From Sulfurimonas sp. (lineage in GTDB: Bacteria > Campylobacterota > Campylobacteria > Campylobacterales > Sulfurimonadaceae), in contig JALUWV010000002.1 of assembly GCA_027019335.1 (NCBI GenBank), forward strand, positions 50,501 through 114,500: a DNA stretch of 64,000 bases, read 5' to 3'. Position numbers and translations under genes: made by a program. Shown piece by piece: positions 9,995 to 19,437 of the stretch. The first letter of the stretch is position 1. The number at the start of each line of letters is the position of its first letter. The notes under the pieces were generated by a model. The model did not search any database. It saw only the letters and a list, made by a program, of their open reading frames with translations, and was not told where the DNA came from.

Positions 9995-10987
9995 ATGGCT
10001 TCTATAACTCTCAGTAAAAAGAATTTCTTTTACAATCTCGATATTATCTCTAAACTCAGCTATGGAAAAGATAAAGTGGCACTTGTACTCAAAGATAATG
10101 CGTATGGGCATGGACTTTTAGAAGTGGCACAGATGGCACAAGAGTATGGCATTACAAAGGCTGTCGTTCGTACAAATGAAGAGGCAAAGAGTGCCGAGCC
10201 TTATTTTGAGTATATTTTAGTTTTAGGCGATATTCCAAAAGCTCCGAGTGAAAAAATCCTTTATACGATTAACGATATAAAAAGCATTCAAGATTTTCCA
10301 AAAGGGACACGAGTCGAGTTAAAAGTAAACACAGGTATGAACCGTAATGGCATACAAATAAATGAACTTGAGAGTGCCTTTGCTCTCGTACAAACACAAG
10401 GTTTACAACTAGAAGCACTCTTCACCCATCATGCTTGTGCAGATGAGATTGACGGTGTTTATGAAGTACAAAAAGAGATTTTTTCAGAGTTAAAAAGTAA
10501 AATGCCACAATCCTTGCGATTTCACTCTTGTAACTCTGCGGCACTTTTTCGTGAAAAAAGATTTGATGAAGATATGGTGCGTGTAGGAATCGCTGCCTAT
10601 GGATGTTTAGAGATACCCGAGTCTTTGAGCAAGATAAAACTCAAACCGATTCTGAGTCTCTATGCGAAAAAAATTTCTTCAAGAGTTTTACAAAAGGGAG
10701 AAAAAGTTGGCTATGGACTGACATTTGAAGCAGATGAGTTTTGTAGGGTAAGTAACTATGATTTTGGTTATGGGGATGGGTTTATTCGTATGTGTTCGCA
10801 TATACATAGTACACCCGATGGCACAAAAATAGCAGGAAGAATCTCTATGGACAACAGCTCATTTTTGAGTGATAAAGAAGAACTCCTCATCTTTAATGAT
10901 GCAAGAGTGGTTGCTGACTTTGCCAACACGATTAGCTATGAAGTTTTAACCTCTTTAAAATCACACATCCCTCGTAAAATTATCTAA
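9995..10987 (+). CDS. alr: Alanine racemase
   Basis: VALVLKDNAYGHGLLEVAQ ... RVGIAAYG ... ISMDNSSF. Confidence 0.93.
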   Translation: MASITLSKKNFFYNLDIISKLSYGKDKVALVLKDNAYGHGLLEVAQMAQEYGITKAVVRTNEEAKSAEPYFEYILVLGDIPKAPSEKILYTINDIKSIQDFPKGTRVELKVNTGMNRNGIQINELESAFALVQTQGLQLEALFTHHACADEIDGVYEVQKEIFSELKSKMPQSLRFHSCNSAALFREKRFDEDMVRVGIAAYGCLEIPESLSKIKLKPILSLYAKKISSRVLQKGEKVGYGLTFEADEFCRVSNYDFGYGDGFIRMCSHIHSTPDGTKIAGRISMDNSSFLSDKEELLIFNDARVVADFANTISYEVLTSLKSHIPRKII

Positions 10988-11490
10988 GGCAATATCCGTC
11001 TTGTTTGCCAGTATTTACTTCTCCAGTAGGGGTTGTTGAGGTTTGATAGTGTGACTCCATGTGATGAAGAAGCATTGATAAAATCTCCATCTTTGAGATA
11101 AATACCAGAGTGGCGAGTGTTGTAACCTGTTCTAAAAAGGAGTAAATCGCCTGTCTTTGCACTATGTTTAGCAACTCTATAGCCTATTTTAGATTGAAGG
11201 AGTGTGGTTCGTGGAACACTCACTCTGAGGGCATTCCAGTAGACTTGTTGGACAAGAGAAGAACAATCAACTCCATATTTACTTGTGCCGCCGTATTTGT
11301 AAGGAGTATGGTTCCATTGTTTGTATTCGTTGTAGAGTGCGGAAAAAACACTTTCTTCTTCAAGTTTGGCAAAAGATTGGTTACTTATAGTTGGTGAAGT
11401 AGATTTTTTGTGAGGATGTGGTTGTGGTGTTTTTGAAGCACAGCCACTTAAAAAGATGAGTAGCCCCACAAAAAGATAAAAAGTTTTCAT
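10984..11490 (-). CDS. NlpC/P60-family lipoprotein
   Basis: Lipobox LSGC; KYGGTSKYGVDCSSLVQQVYW, NTRHSGIYLKDGDFINASSSHGV. Confidence 0.9.
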   Translation of the reverse strand: MKTFYLFVGLLIFLSGCASKTPQPHPHKKSTSPTISNQSFAKLEEESVFSALYNEYKQWNHTPYKYGGTSKYGVDCSSLVQQVYWNALRVSVPRTTLLQSKIGYRVAKHSAKTGDLLLFRTGYNTRHSGIYLKDGDFINASSSHGVTLSNLNNPYWRSKYWQTRRILP

Positions 11491-11883
11491 TTAAGATGTG
11501 ATTTTTATCACTGCATTTGGGTAAATGACTCCATCGACTCCTAATAATGCCATGGCTTCAATCTCATCATCTTTATCTATCTTTACAAGAATTTTGGCAT
11601 CAAAAAGATACTCTTGTGCAAGTTTTTGTGCCATTTGTGCCAATGCTTGTGTGACAATGATGTAGGAAGCATTTAGAGCAGAAGCATAGACAAGCTCTCT
11701 AAGCGTGTGAATGCTTAGAGCAAAGCGAAGTTGATTTTCATTACAATAGTAAATAATGTCTAAATTTTCTTCGCTAAATGGCAAAGTAAGTAGTGAAGCA
11801 GGTGGGGTGTGCTTGATATCATCTACATTTGTAATATGATAAAATGTTTCACTTGGGATAAAACGATGTCCAAAGAGTAGCAT
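11491..11883 (-). CDS. Conserved hypothetical protein
   Basis: Intact 130-aa ORF abutting neighbours; no family recognised. Confidence 0.7.
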   Translation of the reverse strand: MLLFGHRFIPSETFYHITNVDDIKHTPPASLLTLPFSEENLDIIYYCNENQLRFALSIHTLRELVYASALNASYIIVTQALAQMAQKLAQEYLFDAKILVKIDKDDEIEAMALLGVDGVIYPNAVIKITS

Positions 11884-12105
11884 TTAGGAAGCCTTGTCTA
11901 CACACTCAGGTGAACAGTAGTATGTGCCACCACTTAAAATAGCTTCTTCTACCTCTACATAAACACCACAAGTCGGACACTCTATGAGTTCATTCACAGG
12001 TTCATTTTTAGACTCATTTTTTTGTGTATGGTTCTTCTTTTGTTTAAAAAAGAGTGTATAAACGATATAGATGACAACACCAACAAGTAACAGTTTAAGT
12101 ATCAT
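11884..12105 (-). CDS. PP0621-like small membrane protein with CxxC/CxxxC zinc motif
   Basis: N-terminal [28 protein letters not shown]. Confidence 0.8.
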   Translation of the reverse strand: MILKLLLVGVVIYIVYTLFFKQKKNHTQKNESKNEPVNELIECPTCGVYVEVEEAILSGGTYYCSPECVDKAS

Positions 12106-12665
12106 AGATTTTCTCCTAGAAGTAGATAGTGCCGATTATCAGTTTCAATCACTTTATGTTGCATTTTTTCTAAAACATCTTCCATCTCATCAAATACTTT
12201 TTCACCCTTGTAAAAAAGAAGTAAAGAGTCTGCATTACGAAAATTTTTACTGAGATTCAAAAGCATTTGGGTGTCTGTAACGGCTCTTGATGTGATTATA
12301 TCATATATCTTACTCGGCATTTGTTCCACTCTTTTTTTGACGACCGTGACATTGTCGAGTTTTAAATCTGCTTTGATAAACTGTAAAAAACTTGCACGTT
12401 TACTGAGCGGTTCAACGAGAGTCACATGCACATTAGGCAATGCAAATGCAAGAATCATCCCTGGAAAACCCGCACCTGTACCGATGTCCATAAGAGAATT
12501 TACTTTTGGTAGAAAGCTTACAGGGAAAACAGCATCAGCGATGAAAGCATCAATAGTTTTTTCATCTTTAGCCCCTGTTAAATTATGGATTTTATTCCAT
12601 TTAAAGAGGTGTTCTTTGTATTTTTGTACTTTATGAGAAAAATCACTTGGTAAGTCTAATTTCAA
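12102..12665 (-). CDS. rsmG: 16S rRNA (guanine-N7) methyltransferase RsmG
   Basis: [48 protein letters not shown]. Confidence 0.95.
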   Translation of the reverse strand: MKLDLPSDFSHKVQKYKEHLFKWNKIHNLTGAKDEKTIDAFIADAVFPVSFLPKVNSLMDIGTGAGFPGMILAFALPNVHVTLVEPLSKRASFLQFIKADLKLDNVTVVKKRVEQMPSKIYDIITSRAVTDTQMLLNLSKNFRNADSLLLFYKGEKVFDEMEDVLEKMQHKVIETDNRHYLLLGENL

Positions 12666-12678
12666 TCTATCCCTTTAC

Positions 12679-13242
12679 TTATGAGAACAGTTTTTTCATG
12701 GCTTTAAAAAAGATTTTAAAGAGTCCATGATTTCCACTCAGTTCATTAATGAGTTCGTCATAGGTCATATGCTTCTCATCTAAATAGCCTCGTAAATATC
12801 TTTCACTTGCTTCCATTCCACCTGTCTTTTCAATCTCTACAAGTTTTTTATAGATGGGAATCATCGCTTCAACAGCTTCTCTAGGAGCTGCCTTTCTAAA
12901 TGCAGTATGGGAAATAATCTCATTTGTAATAGGGTCTACTTTTGGCTCAAATTCTGTAACAACCCAGTAGTAGCTTCCATCTTTAGCAAGGTTTTTGACA
13001 ACTGCCATAATGTTTTGCGCACGGTTAATTCTCTCCCACATCATTTTAAAAACAATTTTTGGCATATCTGGATGTCGGATGAGACTATGGGGTTGTCCAA
13101 TAAGTTCAGCTTCAGAATACCCAGAAATTTCTACAAAATAGTCATTGCCGTATTCTATGATACCTTTTGGGTCTGTTTTAGAGACTATATATCGATTAGG
13201 GCTTAGTATAATTTCATGATTTGTTGGTTCAGGACGATGCAT
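12679..13242 (-). CDS. Aer/CetB-like PAS-domain sensor
   Basis: SKTDPKGIIEYGNDYFVEISGYSEAELIGQPHSLIRHPDMPKIVFKMMWERI. Confidence 0.87.
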   Translation of the reverse strand: MHRPEPTNHEIILSPNRYIVSKTDPKGIIEYGNDYFVEISGYSEAELIGQPHSLIRHPDMPKIVFKMMWERINRAQNIMAVVKNLAKDGSYYWVVTEFEPKVDPITNEIISHTAFRKAAPREAVEAMIPIYKKLVEIEKTGGMEASERYLRGYLDEKHMTYDELINELSGNHGLFKIFFKAMKKLFS

Positions 13243-13276
13243 AAATATAACCTTTAAAATTTAATTTAGCTTATTA

Positions 13277-13305
13277 TATAGTATATTTATTTAATATATA
13301 CTATA
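13277..13305. repeat. Inverted repeat TATAGTATAT-N9-ATATACTATA
   Basis: Read directly; perfect 10-nt arms. Confidence 0.75.
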
Positions 13306-13306
13306 A

Positions 13307-13337
13307 TTATTTAAATTTTATGATATAATTTAAATAA
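13307..13337. repeat. Inverted repeat TTATTTAAATT-N9-AATTTAAATAA
   Basis: Read directly; perfect 11-nt arms in the divergent PAS/CZB intergenic region. Confidence 0.75.
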
Positions 13338-13359
13338 ATAAATCTAATAAGGTACACAA

Positions 13360-13803
13360 ATGACTAAAGAACAAGCACTTGAAGATGTTGCAAAGGCAAA
13401 ATATGCTCTTGAAGTTCAAATGACAAAACTAGAAGATTTACTGGGTGGTCTGGATGTTCCAAATCCAATCGCAGCCGCAAAAGAAAAATGTGAATTTGGC
13501 AAATGGTTATACTCTGATGATAATCATATGCGAACTATTTTAGGTGAATTGTTTTACCTGCGTTTAGAAGAGTTACACAAACAATGGTTTGTTGAGTATA
13601 TGAAGATATTTGATATGTTTGTTCATGAAGATGAAAAAACCTTCTTCTCTAAACTGTTAAATTCTAGTAGTATTAGTCCACTCGATTTAGATAAAGCAAA
13701 ACTTTATTTTTTAGAATTAGAAGCAACAACAAAAGAGCTACTTGTGAATTTAGAAAAATCTGAACGTAGATTGAGTGCGTTAAATCCATCAAAATTTCAT
13801 TAA
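13360..13803 (+). CDS. Free-standing CZB-domain-like protein (degenerate zinc site)
   Basis: KCEFGKWLYSDDNH...EELHKQWFVEYMKIF. Confidence 0.78.
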   Translation: MTKEQALEDVAKAKYALEVQMTKLEDLLGGLDVPNPIAAAKEKCEFGKWLYSDDNHMRTILGELFYLRLEELHKQWFVEYMKIFDMFVHEDEKTFFSKLLNSSSISPLDLDKAKLYFLELEATTKELLVNLEKSERRLSALNPSKFH

Positions 13804-13818
13804 GGGGAAGAAGATATT

Positions 13819-14265
13819 ATGACACGAGAAAATATACTCAAAGAGATAGAAAATGCACAAAATGCACATAATGACCAAGTCAAGAAGATAGAAGATTTAT
13901 TTAATGGTTATTCCGTTAAAAATCCAACACCAAAAGACAAGAAAGAGTGTGATTTTGGATTATGGCTTTACAATCCGAAGAATAAACTCAAAGCATTAGT
14001 GGGTGAAGAGATGTTTGAAAATGTTGTAAGGTGCCATAATGAATGGCATATTGATTATCATGAGATTTATGAGGCATTTTACAACAAGCCTGAACAGAAT
14101 TTTTTAAAAAAAGTATTGCATCTTCAACAAGAAATGGATCCTGTTACTTTTCAAATGAGTAACTTTTACCATCGGGAAATTATTGTCGCTTCGTGTAAAC
14201 TTGGATGCCATTTAGATGAGTGTAAAAAACGGATTTTAGCACTTGATGCAAGTAAGTTTGACTAG
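13819..14265 (+). CDS. Free-standing CZB (chemoreceptor zinc-binding) domain protein
   Basis: NAHNDQVKKIEDLF...ECDFGLWLYNPKNK...CHNEWHIDYHEIY; paralogue of the preceding ORF. Confidence 0.83.
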   Translation: MTRENILKEIENAQNAHNDQVKKIEDLFNGYSVKNPTPKDKKECDFGLWLYNPKNKLKALVGEEMFENVVRCHNEWHIDYHEIYEAFYNKPEQNFLKKVLHLQQEMDPVTFQMSNFYHREIIVASCKLGCHLDECKKRILALDASKFD

Positions 14266-16298
14266 TTTTTAAGGAGAACTTCCATCTCTGATGCAGGGAT
14301 AGGTTTTGAAAAAAAATAGCCTTGCATTAAATCACACTCATTTTCTATCATAAAATCTTTCTGTGCTTGTGTCTCGACACCTTCAGCAATAATAGTAAAT
14401 TTGAGACTTTTTGCAAGGGCAATAATGGCCTTTGTAATGGCAATATCCTCTTCATCTTCTGGTAAATCACGAACAAATGATTGGTCGATTTTGAGTTTAT
14501 CGAGTGGGAACTTTTTGAGGTAAGACAAAGAAGAGTAGCCTGTCCCAAAGTCATCTATTGCAATTTGGATACCCATTTGACTGAGTTGTTGGAGTTTTTG
14601 TATGGAGAGTGCTGGATTGTCCATCACTTGCCCTTCAGTAACTTCAAGTTCGAGCCATCTTGCTTGGAAGTTAAACTCTTGCATAGTAGTAAAGAGTATA
14701 TCTATAAAATCCTCTTCATTGAGTTGTTTCATAGCTAAGTTTAAAGATAATGTTCCAGGATTGAGTCCTGCTTTGTACCATGCTGCAAACTGTTGCATTG
14801 CAGAACGCATAACAAGTCTATCTATCTCAATAATAAGCCCGCTCTCCTCCGCTAGAGGAATGAATTTTCCAGGAGAACGAAGCCCCATTAGTGGGTGTAT
14901 CCAGCGTACGAGTGCTTCCATTCCTATAATTTTATCAGTTTGTAAATCGACTTGGGGTTGGTAGTAGACAACAAATTGTTCCTCTTTGATGGCAACACGT
15001 AAGCTTGCATCCATGACAACACGCTCAAAGGCAAACTTTGTCATAGAACTTTTGTAGTACTGAAAGTTATCTCTTCCTTCATCTTTTGCTTTGTACATGG
15101 CAGTATCAGCATATTTTATTAGGGCATCACTTTCATCTGCATCTTTTGGATACATACTAATGCCTATACTTGCAGAAATATAGAGTGCATGATTTTTTAT
15201 CGTAATTGTTTTTCGCATGATAGTGACAATTTTTTCTGCAATCTTGGAAACATCTTCTTGTGTTTTGATGTTTTTGAGAATGACTGTAAACTCATCTCCT
15301 CCTAATCGTGCAATGGTATCTGCTTCTCGAACACATTGGCGAAGTCGTGCAGTGGCTTCTATGAGTACTTGGTCTCCGAGGGCATGACCTAGTGTGTCAT
15401 TGATGGTTTTAAAGTGGTCCAAATCTATGAAAAAGAGTGCAAATTGTGTATTGTTCCTTTTGGCACTATGAATGATTTGCTGGAGTCTATCAAGAAACAA
15501 AGCACGGTTTGGCAAGTTCGTAAGAGTGTCATGATTGGCTTGATGATGGAGGTTCTTTTGTTGTTGTGCTAAAGCAATTTCTGCTGCAACATTCTTTGAA
15601 ATATCTGTATCGAAGATGACATACGCCTCTTTGCCTTTATAGGTAAAAGTATGCATAAAGGCTTGTGCATGATAGAGTGAACCATCTTTCTTTTTATGCA
15701 CAGTTTTGTTGGTGAATTTGTTTGTTTTTCTGAGTTCATTTCGCATATAGGAGGCATTGTCTTGAGAAAGTTTTGGATTGATGTCAAAAATGGTCATGGC
15801 ATAAAACTCCTCTTTTGTGTAGCCGAGTGCATCACAAGCACCTTGATTGACATAAAGATAGGAAAATGTTTCAATATCTACAATGTATATCTCATTTGAA
15901 GAGATTTCAATCAGCTTTGAGAGTTCTTCATTCTCCTTTTTGATGTTGAGTAATTTTGTAATATTTTGTGTGGTTCCTATGATTTTTACTGCTTCATTGG
16001 TCTCATTGTAAAGTGTTTGACCACTGAGTAAAACATCTATAATATCTCCATCTTTGTGAATAATCTGTGCTTGGAGTGTATGAATCTCCTTACTGTTTTG
16101 TATATCTTGTAAAATCTTTTGTGCTTGAGGAATATATATGGGGACAAGTCTTGAGAAGAAAAACTCTAAAGAGGGTGCAATGGAAAAAGGTTCGTACCCA
16201 TAATTAATATAAGTTTGCTTGGACCATGTGATATTTTTTGTAGAGAGGTCTAGTTCCCAACTGCCAATGAGATTGAGAGATTCTAAGATATTCATCAC
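14262..16298 (-). CDS. PAS-PAS-GGDEF-EAL protein
   Basis: ARLGGDEFTVILKN, MEALVRWIHPLMGLRSPGKFIPLAEESGLI, AIDDFGTGYSSLSYL. Confidence 0.95.
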   Translation of the reverse strand: MMNILESLNLIGSWELDLSTKNITWSKQTYINYGYEPFSIAPSLEFFFSRLVPIYIPQAQKILQDIQNSKEIHTLQAQIIHKDGDIIDVLLSGQTLYNETNEAVKIIGTTQNITKLLNIKKENEELSKLIEISSNEIYIVDIETFSYLYVNQGACDALGYTKEEFYAMTIFDINPKLSQDNASYMRNELRKTNKFTNKTVHKKKDGSLYHAQAFMHTFTYKGKEAYVIFDTDISKNVAAEIALAQQQKNLHHQANHDTLTNLPNRALFLDRLQQIIHSAKRNNTQFALFFIDLDHFKTINDTLGHALGDQVLIEATARLRQCVREADTIARLGGDEFTVILKNIKTQEDVSKIAEKIVTIMRKTITIKNHALYISASIGISMYPKDADESDALIKYADTAMYKAKDEGRDNFQYYKSSMTKFAFERVVMDASLRVAIKEEQFVVYYQPQVDLQTDKIIGMEALVRWIHPLMGLRSPGKFIPLAEESGLIIEIDRLVMRSAMQQFAAWYKAGLNPGTLSLNLAMKQLNEEDFIDILFTTMQEFNFQARWLELEVTEGQVMDNPALSIQKLQQLSQMGIQIAIDDFGTGYSSLSYLKKFPLDKLKIDQSFVRDLPEDEEDIAITKAIIALAKSLKFTIIAEGVETQAQKDFMIENECDLMQGYFFSKPIPASEMEVLLKN

Positions 16299-16342
16299 TT
16301 TAGCCTTACAATTTTTGATTTATTATAGCAAAAATGTGCTAA

Positions 16343-16906
16343 CTAGAGTAAATGTCCCATACCATCGCGTTTGATTGCTAAATAATCTTCATTGAATACA
16401 TTAGATTTGATGATAATAGGGATACGTTCAACGATTTCAACATCATTTATAGAGTTGATTTTAGCAGGATTATTGGTAAGTAGTTTGATACTTCGGATGT
16501 TAAAATGATGTAAAATTGTGGTAACAATCTCATATGTTCTCTCATCTGCACGAAAACCTAGCTGATGGTTTGCTTCGATGGTATTTGCCCCTTTATCTTG
16601 CAGTGCATAGGCATTGATTTTATTTAAAAGACCGATGTTACGCCCCTCTTGTCGGAGGTAAATGACCATGCCATTTGATTCTTGAGCAAGTTTGAGTGCA
16701 TACTCAAGCTGTTCACCACAATCACACTTTAAACTTCCTAAGGCATCTCCGGTAAGACATTCTGAATGGACTCTTACGATAGGGACTGCATCAAGATTTT
16801 CTTTATAGATGACGAGATGCTCTTTTTCACCTTCTTTAAAGGCTTTTACTTTGAAATCACCAAATTTTGAGGGAAGATTGGCGACATTTGATATGCTTAT
16901 ATTCAT
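16343..16906 (-). CDS. ribA: GTP cyclohydrolase II
   Basis: VRVHSECLTGDALGSLKCDCGEQL...YLRQEGRNIGLLNKINAYALQ. Confidence 0.96.
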   Translation of the reverse strand: MNISISNVANLPSKFGDFKVKAFKEGEKEHLVIYKENLDAVPIVRVHSECLTGDALGSLKCDCGEQLEYALKLAQESNGMVIYLRQEGRNIGLLNKINAYALQDKGANTIEANHQLGFRADERTYEIVTTILHHFNIRSIKLLTNNPAKINSINDVEIVERIPIIIKSNVFNEDYLAIKRDGMGHLL

Positions 16907-16982
16907 TAATTTAATCTTTAAAAGGGTAAAATGTTTTCTTAAAAACGATTATATCAAAATTGCTAGTAAATAAAGGTTAAAA

Positions 16983-17954
16983 ATGTTCCAAAGATTTCGT
17001 AGAACTCGTCTCAACAAACATCTTCGCTCTCTTGTTCGAGAGACAACTGTCAATGTAGAGGATTTTATCTATCCTCTTTTTATCAGAAGTGGCGAGGGCA
17101 TTAAAACAGAAGTAGCTTCGATGCCAGGTGTCTATCAGATGAGTATTGATGAGGCGATTAAAGAGTGTGAGACACTTAAAAGTCTTGGGCTTTACTCTAT
17201 CATTTTATTTGGTATTCCTGATGTGAAAGACTCCGTAGGGAGTGATGCTGTGTGTGAACATGGGATTATTGCATCAAGTATAAGAGCTATCAAGGAAGCA
17301 CATCCTGATATGTTTGTCGTGACTGATTTGTGTTTTTGTGAGTACACTGACCATGGACATTGTGGGATAATTGATGAAGAACATGAAACGGTACACAATG
17401 ATGCAACCTTAGAACTTTCAGGACAACAAGCCCTTGTCCATGCAAAAGCAGGAGCCGATATGATAGCGCCTTCAGGCATGATGGATGGTATCATAGAAAC
17501 ACTCAGAACTGCACTCGATGGGGCAGGGTATGAGAACTTGCCTATTATGGCATACTCTACGAAGTTTGCAAGTGGGTATTATGGTCCATTTCGTGATGTT
17601 GCAGAGTCTACACCGAGTTTTGGAGACCGTGCAAGTTATCAGATGGATCCAGCAAATCGTAGAGAAGCGATTGCAGAGTCTCTTTCAGATGAGGCACAAG
17701 GGGCTGACATCTTGATGGTGAAACCTGCTCTTGCATATCTTGACATTGTCCGTGAGATTAAAGATAATACACACTTGCCAATGGCGGTATATAATGTAAG
17801 CGGAGAGTATGCAATGCTCAAATTTGCAGGGATGAATGATTTGATAGATTATGAACGGGTTGTGATGGAAACGATGGTTGCATTTAAACGAGCAGGAGCG
17901 GATATTATTATCTCTTACCATGCAAAAGAAGTGGCAAAACTACTCCAAAAATAG
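16983..17954 (+). CDS. hemB: Delta-aminolevulinic acid dehydratase
   Basis: [18 protein letters not shown]...[15 protein letters not shown]...[16 protein letters not shown]. Confidence 0.97.
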   Translation: MFQRFRRTRLNKHLRSLVRETTVNVEDFIYPLFIRSGEGIKTEVASMPGVYQMSIDEAIKECETLKSLGLYSIILFGIPDVKDSVGSDAVCEHGIIASSIRAIKEAHPDMFVVTDLCFCEYTDHGHCGIIDEEHETVHNDATLELSGQQALVHAKAGADMIAPSGMMDGIIETLRTALDGAGYENLPIMAYSTKFASGYYGPFRDVAESTPSFGDRASYQMDPANRREAIAESLSDEAQGADILMVKPALAYLDIVREIKDNTHLPMAVYNVSGEYAMLKFAGMNDLIDYERVVMETMVAFKRAGADIIISYHAKEVAKLLQK

Positions 17955-17963
17955 GAACAAAGA

Positions 17964-18887
17964 ATGAGACATTTTTTAACACTGAAAGATTATAGTAAAG
18001 AAGAGATTTTAGAAATCGTAGAGATTGGTTTAGCAATCAAGAAAAATTTGAAAGATGGTATCTTTAACAAAGAGTTAGAGCATCAAACTTTAGCGATGAT
18101 TTTTGAAAAAAGCTCTACACGAACACGAGTGAGTTTTGAGACGGGAATGTACCAGCTTGGTGGGCATGCACTGTTCCTCTCTAACCGTGATATTCACTTA
18201 GGACGCGGTGAACCTGTCAAAGACACTGCCCGTGTTATCTCAAGTATGTGCGATATGGTTATGATACGTACCTACGCACACTCGATGATAGAAGAGTTTG
18301 CTGCTTTTTCAAAAGTGCCTGTTATCAATGGACTTACAGACTCTTACCATCCTGTACAACTCCTTGCAGATTATATGACTATCAAAGAGTATGGGCTTGA
18401 AAAAGATTTGGTTGTGGCATATGTCGGTGATGGAAATAACATGACACACTCATGGATTATGCTTGCTGCTAAACTTGGGTTTGAACTCAGAATTGCAACA
18501 CCACAAGGGTATGAAGTGGATGCAAAAGTACTTGAAGAAGGGATGCAAATTGCTAAAGATAGTGGTGGGATTATCCGTGTGAGTCATGACCCAAAAGAGG
18601 CAGTCAAAGATGCAAGTATCGTGACGACTGATACTTGGGCATCTATGGGACAAGAGGATGAAAAAGAACAGCGTATCAAAGATTTTGATGGGTTTATGGT
18701 AGATGACTTGATGATGTGTGTTGCTGCAGACAATGCAAAGTTTTTACATTGTTTGCCTGCTTATAGAGAACAAGAGGTAAGTGAATCAGTCCTCGAAGGA
18801 CATGCACAAATTGTTTTTGATGAAGCAGAAAACCGACTCCATGCACAAAAAGGGCTGATGGTTTGGCTCGATAGACAAAGAGGGTAA
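17964..18887 (+). CDS. argF: Ornithine carbamoyltransferase
   Basis: [26 protein letters not shown]...[13 protein letters not shown]. Confidence 0.96.
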   Translation: MRHFLTLKDYSKEEILEIVEIGLAIKKNLKDGIFNKELEHQTLAMIFEKSSTRTRVSFETGMYQLGGHALFLSNRDIHLGRGEPVKDTARVISSMCDMVMIRTYAHSMIEEFAAFSKVPVINGLTDSYHPVQLLADYMTIKEYGLEKDLVVAYVGDGNNMTHSWIMLAAKLGFELRIATPQGYEVDAKVLEEGMQIAKDSGGIIRVSHDPKEAVKDASIVTTDTWASMGQEDEKEQRIKDFDGFMVDDLMMCVAADNAKFLHCLPAYREQEVSESVLEGHAQIVFDEAENRLHAQKGLMVWLDRQRG

Positions 18888-18899
18888 AAAGTGTTATAA

Positions 18900-18917
18900 T
18901 TGTCAATATATTGACAA
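18900..18917. promoter_or_regulatory. Perfect palindrome TTGTCAATATATTGACAA, putative TA operator
   Basis: 18-nt perfect palindrome immediately after a TATAAT box and before the antitoxin ATG. Confidence 0.75.
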
Positions 18918-18928
18918 AAGGAGCAATA

Positions 18929-19180
18929 ATGCAAGCTGTTTTATACTCACATGCAAGAAATAATTTACGAGAGATTATTAATAAAGTGTGTGATAATGTT
19001 GAAGCATTTATTATTACAACCAAAGAGAAAAAATCTGTTGTCCTAATATCGCAAGAAGAGTACAACTCTATGAAAGAGACGCTCTATCTGCTCTCTTCTA
19101 GGAAAAATAGAGAGAAACTCATTGATGCCATTGATGAGATAGAAAATAGTTCCTTTTTAAGAAAGGAAATTGTGTTGTGA
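18929..19180 (+). CDS. Phd/YefM-family antitoxin
   Basis: MQAVLYSHARNNLREIINKVCDNVEAFIITTKEKKSVVLISQEEYNSMKETLYLL; SD AAGGAG before ATG. Confidence 0.9.
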   Translation: MQAVLYSHARNNLREIINKVCDNVEAFIITTKEKKSVVLISQEEYNSMKETLYLLSSRKNREKLIDAIDEIENSSFLRKEIVL

Positions 19181-19437
19181 TACTTGGATTTTCTTCGTTA
19201 GCTTGGGAAGATTATTTGTATTGGCAAGAGAACGATAAAAAAGTTCTCAAGCGTATTAATCTGCTCATAAAAGATATAAAAAGAAATCCTTATGATAAAG
19301 AGGGCTTAGGAAAACCAGAAAAACTCAAAGAGAATTTTAGTGGCTACTACTCTCGACGTATTACATCAGAACATCGACTTGTTTATAAAATAGTTGATGA
19401 TTTAGTAGTAATAGCACAATGCAGATTTCATTATTAG
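19177..19437 (+). CDS. yoeB: YoeB/Txe-family toxin
   Basis: SLAWEDYLYWQENDKKVLKRINLLIKDIKRNPYDKEGLGKPEKLKENFSGYYSRRITSEHRLVYKI. Confidence 0.93.
   Translation: MILGFSSLAWEDYLYWQENDKKVLKRINLLIKDIKRNPYDKEGLGKPEKLKENFSGYYSRRITSEHRLVYKIVDDLVVIAQCRFHY

Noticed and set aside
9980-10111. 5' extension of agmatine deiminase
   Set aside because: Overlaps alr coding sequence; ATG at 9979 has a good SD
14602-14964. 120-aa plus-strand ORF
   Set aside because: Antisense to the EAL domain of 14262-16298
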